From the NCBI RefSeq assembly GCF_019880405.1, contig NZ_CP082269.1:744001-808000 (forward strand): a stretch of DNA of 64,000 nucleotides, written 5' to 3'. Within the stretch, counting starts at the first letter, position 1. Every line of letters begins with the position of its first letter. The notes under the pieces are model-generated. The model saw only the letters and a list, made by a program, of their open reading frames with translations. It was not told the DNA's origin and did no database searches. This DNA is from Enterobacter sp. C2. Lineage in GTDB: Bacteria; Pseudomonadota; Gammaproteobacteria; Enterobacterales; Enterobacteriaceae. This document shows, one piece after another, positions 59,969 to 64,000 of the stretch. Position numbers and translations under genes: made by a program.

Positions 59969-60826
59969 TTGCTGAAGTATCGCCTGATTTCTGCTTTTGT
60001 ATTAATACCCGTCGTCATTGCGGCGCTATTTTTACTCCCCCCGGTGGGGTTTGCTCTGGTCACGCTCGCGGTCTGTATGCTGGCCGCATGGGAGTGGGGC
60101 CAGCTTAGCGGCTTTACTTCACGCACGCAGCGGGTATGGCTGGCCGTGCTCTGCGGCCTGCTGCTGGCGGTGATGCTGTTTACGATCCCGGAGTATCACC
60201 ATAACGTGCATCAGCCGCTGGTTGAGGGCTCGCTATGGGCTTCGCTGGGCTGGTGGATCGCTGCGCTGCTGCTGGTGCTGTTCTATCCTGCCTCGGCGGC
60301 GCTGTGGCGTCACTCTAAGGCGTTGCGCCTGCTGTTTGGCATCCTGACCATTGTGCCCTTTTTCTGGGGCATGCTGGCCCTGCGCGCCTGGCACTATGAT
60401 GACAACCACTACAGCGGTGCGCTGTGGCTGCTCTACGTCATGATCCTCGTCTGGGGCGCGGATTCCGGCGCGTATATGTTCGGCAAGCTGTTCGGCAAGC
60501 ATAAGCTGGCACCGAAGGTGTCGCCGGGGAAAACCTGGCAGGGCTTTATCGGCGGCCTGTTTACAGCGGCGGTGATCTCCTGGGGTTACGGCATGTGGGC
60601 AAACCTTGAGGTCACGCTCTCTACGCTGTTGATCTGCTCGGTTGTCGCGGCGCTGGCGTCGGTGCTGGGCGACCTCACCGAAAGTATGTTTAAGCGTGAA
60701 GCCGGAATTAAGGACAGCGGACACCTGATTCCAGGACATGGCGGTATTCTTGATCGCATCGACAGCCTGACGGCGGCGGTACCGGTGTTTGCCTGCCTGC
60801 TGCTGCTGGTCTTTGGGACGATTTAA
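59969..60826 (+). CDS. cdsA: Phosphatidate cytidylyltransferase CdsA
   Basis: CdsA makes CDP-diacylglycerol, the precursor of all membrane phospholipids. It is a 285-aa protein with about eight TM segments and the CDS signature [18 protein letters not shown] near the C-terminus. The start is TTG at 59969 with GGGGG nearby, as in E. coli. It lies 12 bp after uppS. Confidence 0.97.
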   Translation: MLKYRLISAFVLIPVVIAALFLLPPVGFALVTLAVCMLAAWEWGQLSGFTSRTQRVWLAVLCGLLLAVMLFTIPEYHHNVHQPLVEGSLWASLGWWIAALLLVLFYPASAALWRHSKALRLLFGILTIVPFFWGMLALRAWHYDDNHYSGALWLLYVMILVWGADSGAYMFGKLFGKHKLAPKVSPGKTWQGFIGGLFTAAVISWGYGMWANLEVTLSTLLICSVVAALASVLGDLTESMFKREAGIKDSGHLIPGHGGILDRIDSLTAAVPVFACLLLLVFGTI

Positions 60827-60837
60827 CGGATGATTTT

Positions 60838-62190
60838 ATGCTGAGCATTCTCTGGAATCTGGCAGCGTTTATTGTTGCGCTGGGCGTGCTAATTACCGTG
60901 CATGAATTTGGCCATTTCTGGGTTGCTCGCCGCTGCGGCGTCAGGGTTGAGCGCTTTTCCATTGGTTTTGGCAAAGCGCTCTGGCGTCGTACCGACAAGC
61001 AGGGCACCGAGTTTGTTATCGCCCTCATCCCGCTGGGGGGCTATGTCAAAATGCTCGACGAGCGCGTCGAGCCGGTGATCCCCGAGCTGCGTCACACCGC
61101 CTTTAATAACAAAACCATCGGCCAGCGCGCCGCCGTGATCGCCGCGGGTCCCGTGGCTAACTTCCTCTTTGCTATCTTTGCCTACTGGCTGGTGTTCATC
61201 ATCGGCGTCCCTGGCGTTCGTCCGGTTATTGGTGAAATTACGCCCAACTCCATTGCCGCCAGTGCACAAATCGCCCCTGGGATGGAACTTAAAGCCGTTG
61301 ACGGTATCGAAACGCCAGACTGGGATGCCGTGCGTCTGCAGCTGGTGGATAAAATCGGCGATGAGCAGACCACCGTTAGCGTTGCGCCTTTTGGCAGCGA
61401 CAGCCGCCAGCAGAAGACGCTGGATCTGCGCGACTGGGCGTTTGAGCCAGACAAGCAGGATCCGGTAGCGTCGCTGGGCATCCAGCCACGCGCGGCACAG
61501 ATTGAATCCGTGCTGGCAGAGGTGCAGTCCGGGTCGGCGGCAAGTAAAGCGGGTTTGCAAGCTGGCGACAGGATCGTTAAAGTCGATGGTCAGGCAATCA
61601 CGCAGTGGATGACCTTTGTGACCCTGGTGCGCGATAATCCGGGTAAACCATTGGCGCTGGATATAGAAAGGCAGGGAACTCCCTTGTCTTTAACCCTGAT
61701 ACCAGATACAAAACCGGGTAGCGGCAAGGATGAAGGGTTTGCGGGCGTCGTGCCAAAGGTTATCCCGCTGCCGGAAGAGTATAAAACAGTACGCCAGTAT
61801 GGGCCGTTTGATGCCGTTGTCGAAGCCACGGGTAAAACCTGGCAGTTGATGAAGCTCACGGTCAGCATGCTGGGCAAATTGATCACCGGCGACGTCAAAC
61901 TGAACAACCTCAGCGGGCCGATCTCGATCGCCCAAGGGGCTGGGATGTCTGCGGAGTTTGGGTTGATCTACTACCTGATGTTCCTCGCTTTAATCAGCGT
62001 GAACCTCGGGATTATCAACCTGTTCCCTCTACCGGTGTTAGATGGGGGACACCTGCTGTTTTTAGCGATAGAGAAGCTAAAAGGCGGGCCGGTATCCGAG
62101 CGGGTTCAAGACTTTAGTTATCGCATTGGCTCAATTTTGCTGGTGCTGTTAATGGGGCTTGCACTTTTCAATGATTTCTCTCGGTTATGA
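60838..62190 (+). CDS. rseP: Intramembrane metalloprotease RseP
   Basis: RseP is the site-2 protease that cleaves RseA to release sigma-E. The 450-aa length equals E. coli. The zinc motif HEFGH (residues 22-26) is in the first TM. Two PDZ domains lie in the periplasm ([20 protein letters not shown] and [20 protein letters not shown]). The third metal ligand is in [10 protein letters not shown]. It acts upstream of the sigma-E promoter of degP in this window. Confidence 0.98.
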   Translation: MLSILWNLAAFIVALGVLITVHEFGHFWVARRCGVRVERFSIGFGKALWRRTDKQGTEFVIALIPLGGYVKMLDERVEPVIPELRHTAFNNKTIGQRAAVIAAGPVANFLFAIFAYWLVFIIGVPGVRPVIGEITPNSIAASAQIAPGMELKAVDGIETPDWDAVRLQLVDKIGDEQTTVSVAPFGSDSRQQKTLDLRDWAFEPDKQDPVASLGIQPRAAQIESVLAEVQSGSAASKAGLQAGDRIVKVDGQAITQWMTFVTLVRDNPGKPLALDIERQGTPLSLTLIPDTKPGSGKDEGFAGVVPKVIPLPEEYKTVRQYGPFDAVVEATGKTWQLMKLTVSMLGKLITGDVKLNNLSGPISIAQGAGMSAEFGLIYYLMFLALISVNLGIINLFPLPVLDGGHLLFLAIEKLKGGPVSERVQDFSYRIGSILLVLLMGLALFNDFSRL

Positions 62191-62201
62191 GAGTTAGTTA
62201 G

Positions 62202-64000
<1,799 letters not shown>

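Noticed and set aside
61675-61701. GGAACT inside rseP as a sigma-E promoter for bamA
   Set aside because: No TCTGA-like -10 lies at the required 16-17 base spacing.

Overview
The window is a 64-kb piece of a circular-type enterobacterial chromosome. Nearly every gene is a close full-length match to an Escherichia coli protein, in the order of E. coli minutes 2.5-4.3 (acnB to bamA). It is not E. coli. The yad fimbrial cluster, yadI, yadD and yaeI are absent, proteins such as FhuA, ClcA and DgtP-type regions have diverged, and base composition is fairly GC-rich. Family Enterobacteriaceae is secure; the genus cannot be fixed from the sequence alone.

Layout. 1-1.7 kb: the 5' end of a DUF2950-type exported protein and a yacH-like DUF3300 protein, both on the minus strand. 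2.0-3.4 kb: an unrecognised cysteine-free 472-aa protein behind what looks like a FliA (sigma-28, flagellar) promoter. 3.7-10.6 kb: acnB, yacL, speE-speD (spermidine), yacC and cueO (copper oxidase, behind a CueR-type promoter). 10.7-13.8 kb: an accessory gene set between cueO and gcd, which are neighbours in E. coli. It is an orphan Tc-toxin C subunit (TccC/RHS shell) with an AT-rich unrecognised cargo domain whose last ~49 codons appear to be frameshifted off. 14-20.9 kb: gcd, hpt, can, the yadGH ABC exporter and yadE. 20.9-26.5 kb: panD-panC-panB (pantothenate), folK, pcnB (AUU start retained), gluQ and dksA. 26.6-33 kb: sfsA, thpR, hrpB and mrcB. 33.3-39.2 kb: the Fur-controlled ferrichrome operon fhuACDB. 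39.3-49.6 kb: hemL, clcA, erpA, yadS, btuF, mtnN, dgt, degP (sigma-E promoter), cdaR and yaeH. 49.7-64 kb: dapD, glnD and map on the minus strand. Then comes the essential block rpsB-tsf-pyrH-frr-dxr-uppS-cdsA-rseP-bamA on the plus strand, with bamA cut by the window end.

Most of the window is ordinary core genome. The points worth a second look are the orphan TccC gene with its swapped cargo and A4G4 frameshift, the FliA-promoted orphan protein, a FhuA whose extracellular loop 4 is about 18 residues shorter than in E. coli and has lost its cysteine pair, the conserved AUU start of pcnB, and a hairpin touching the Shine-Dalgarno of the yacH-like gene. REP-type palindromes sit directly after the 3' ends of six genes. 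No tRNA, rRNA, CRISPR array, integrase, transposase or insertion sequence was seen.
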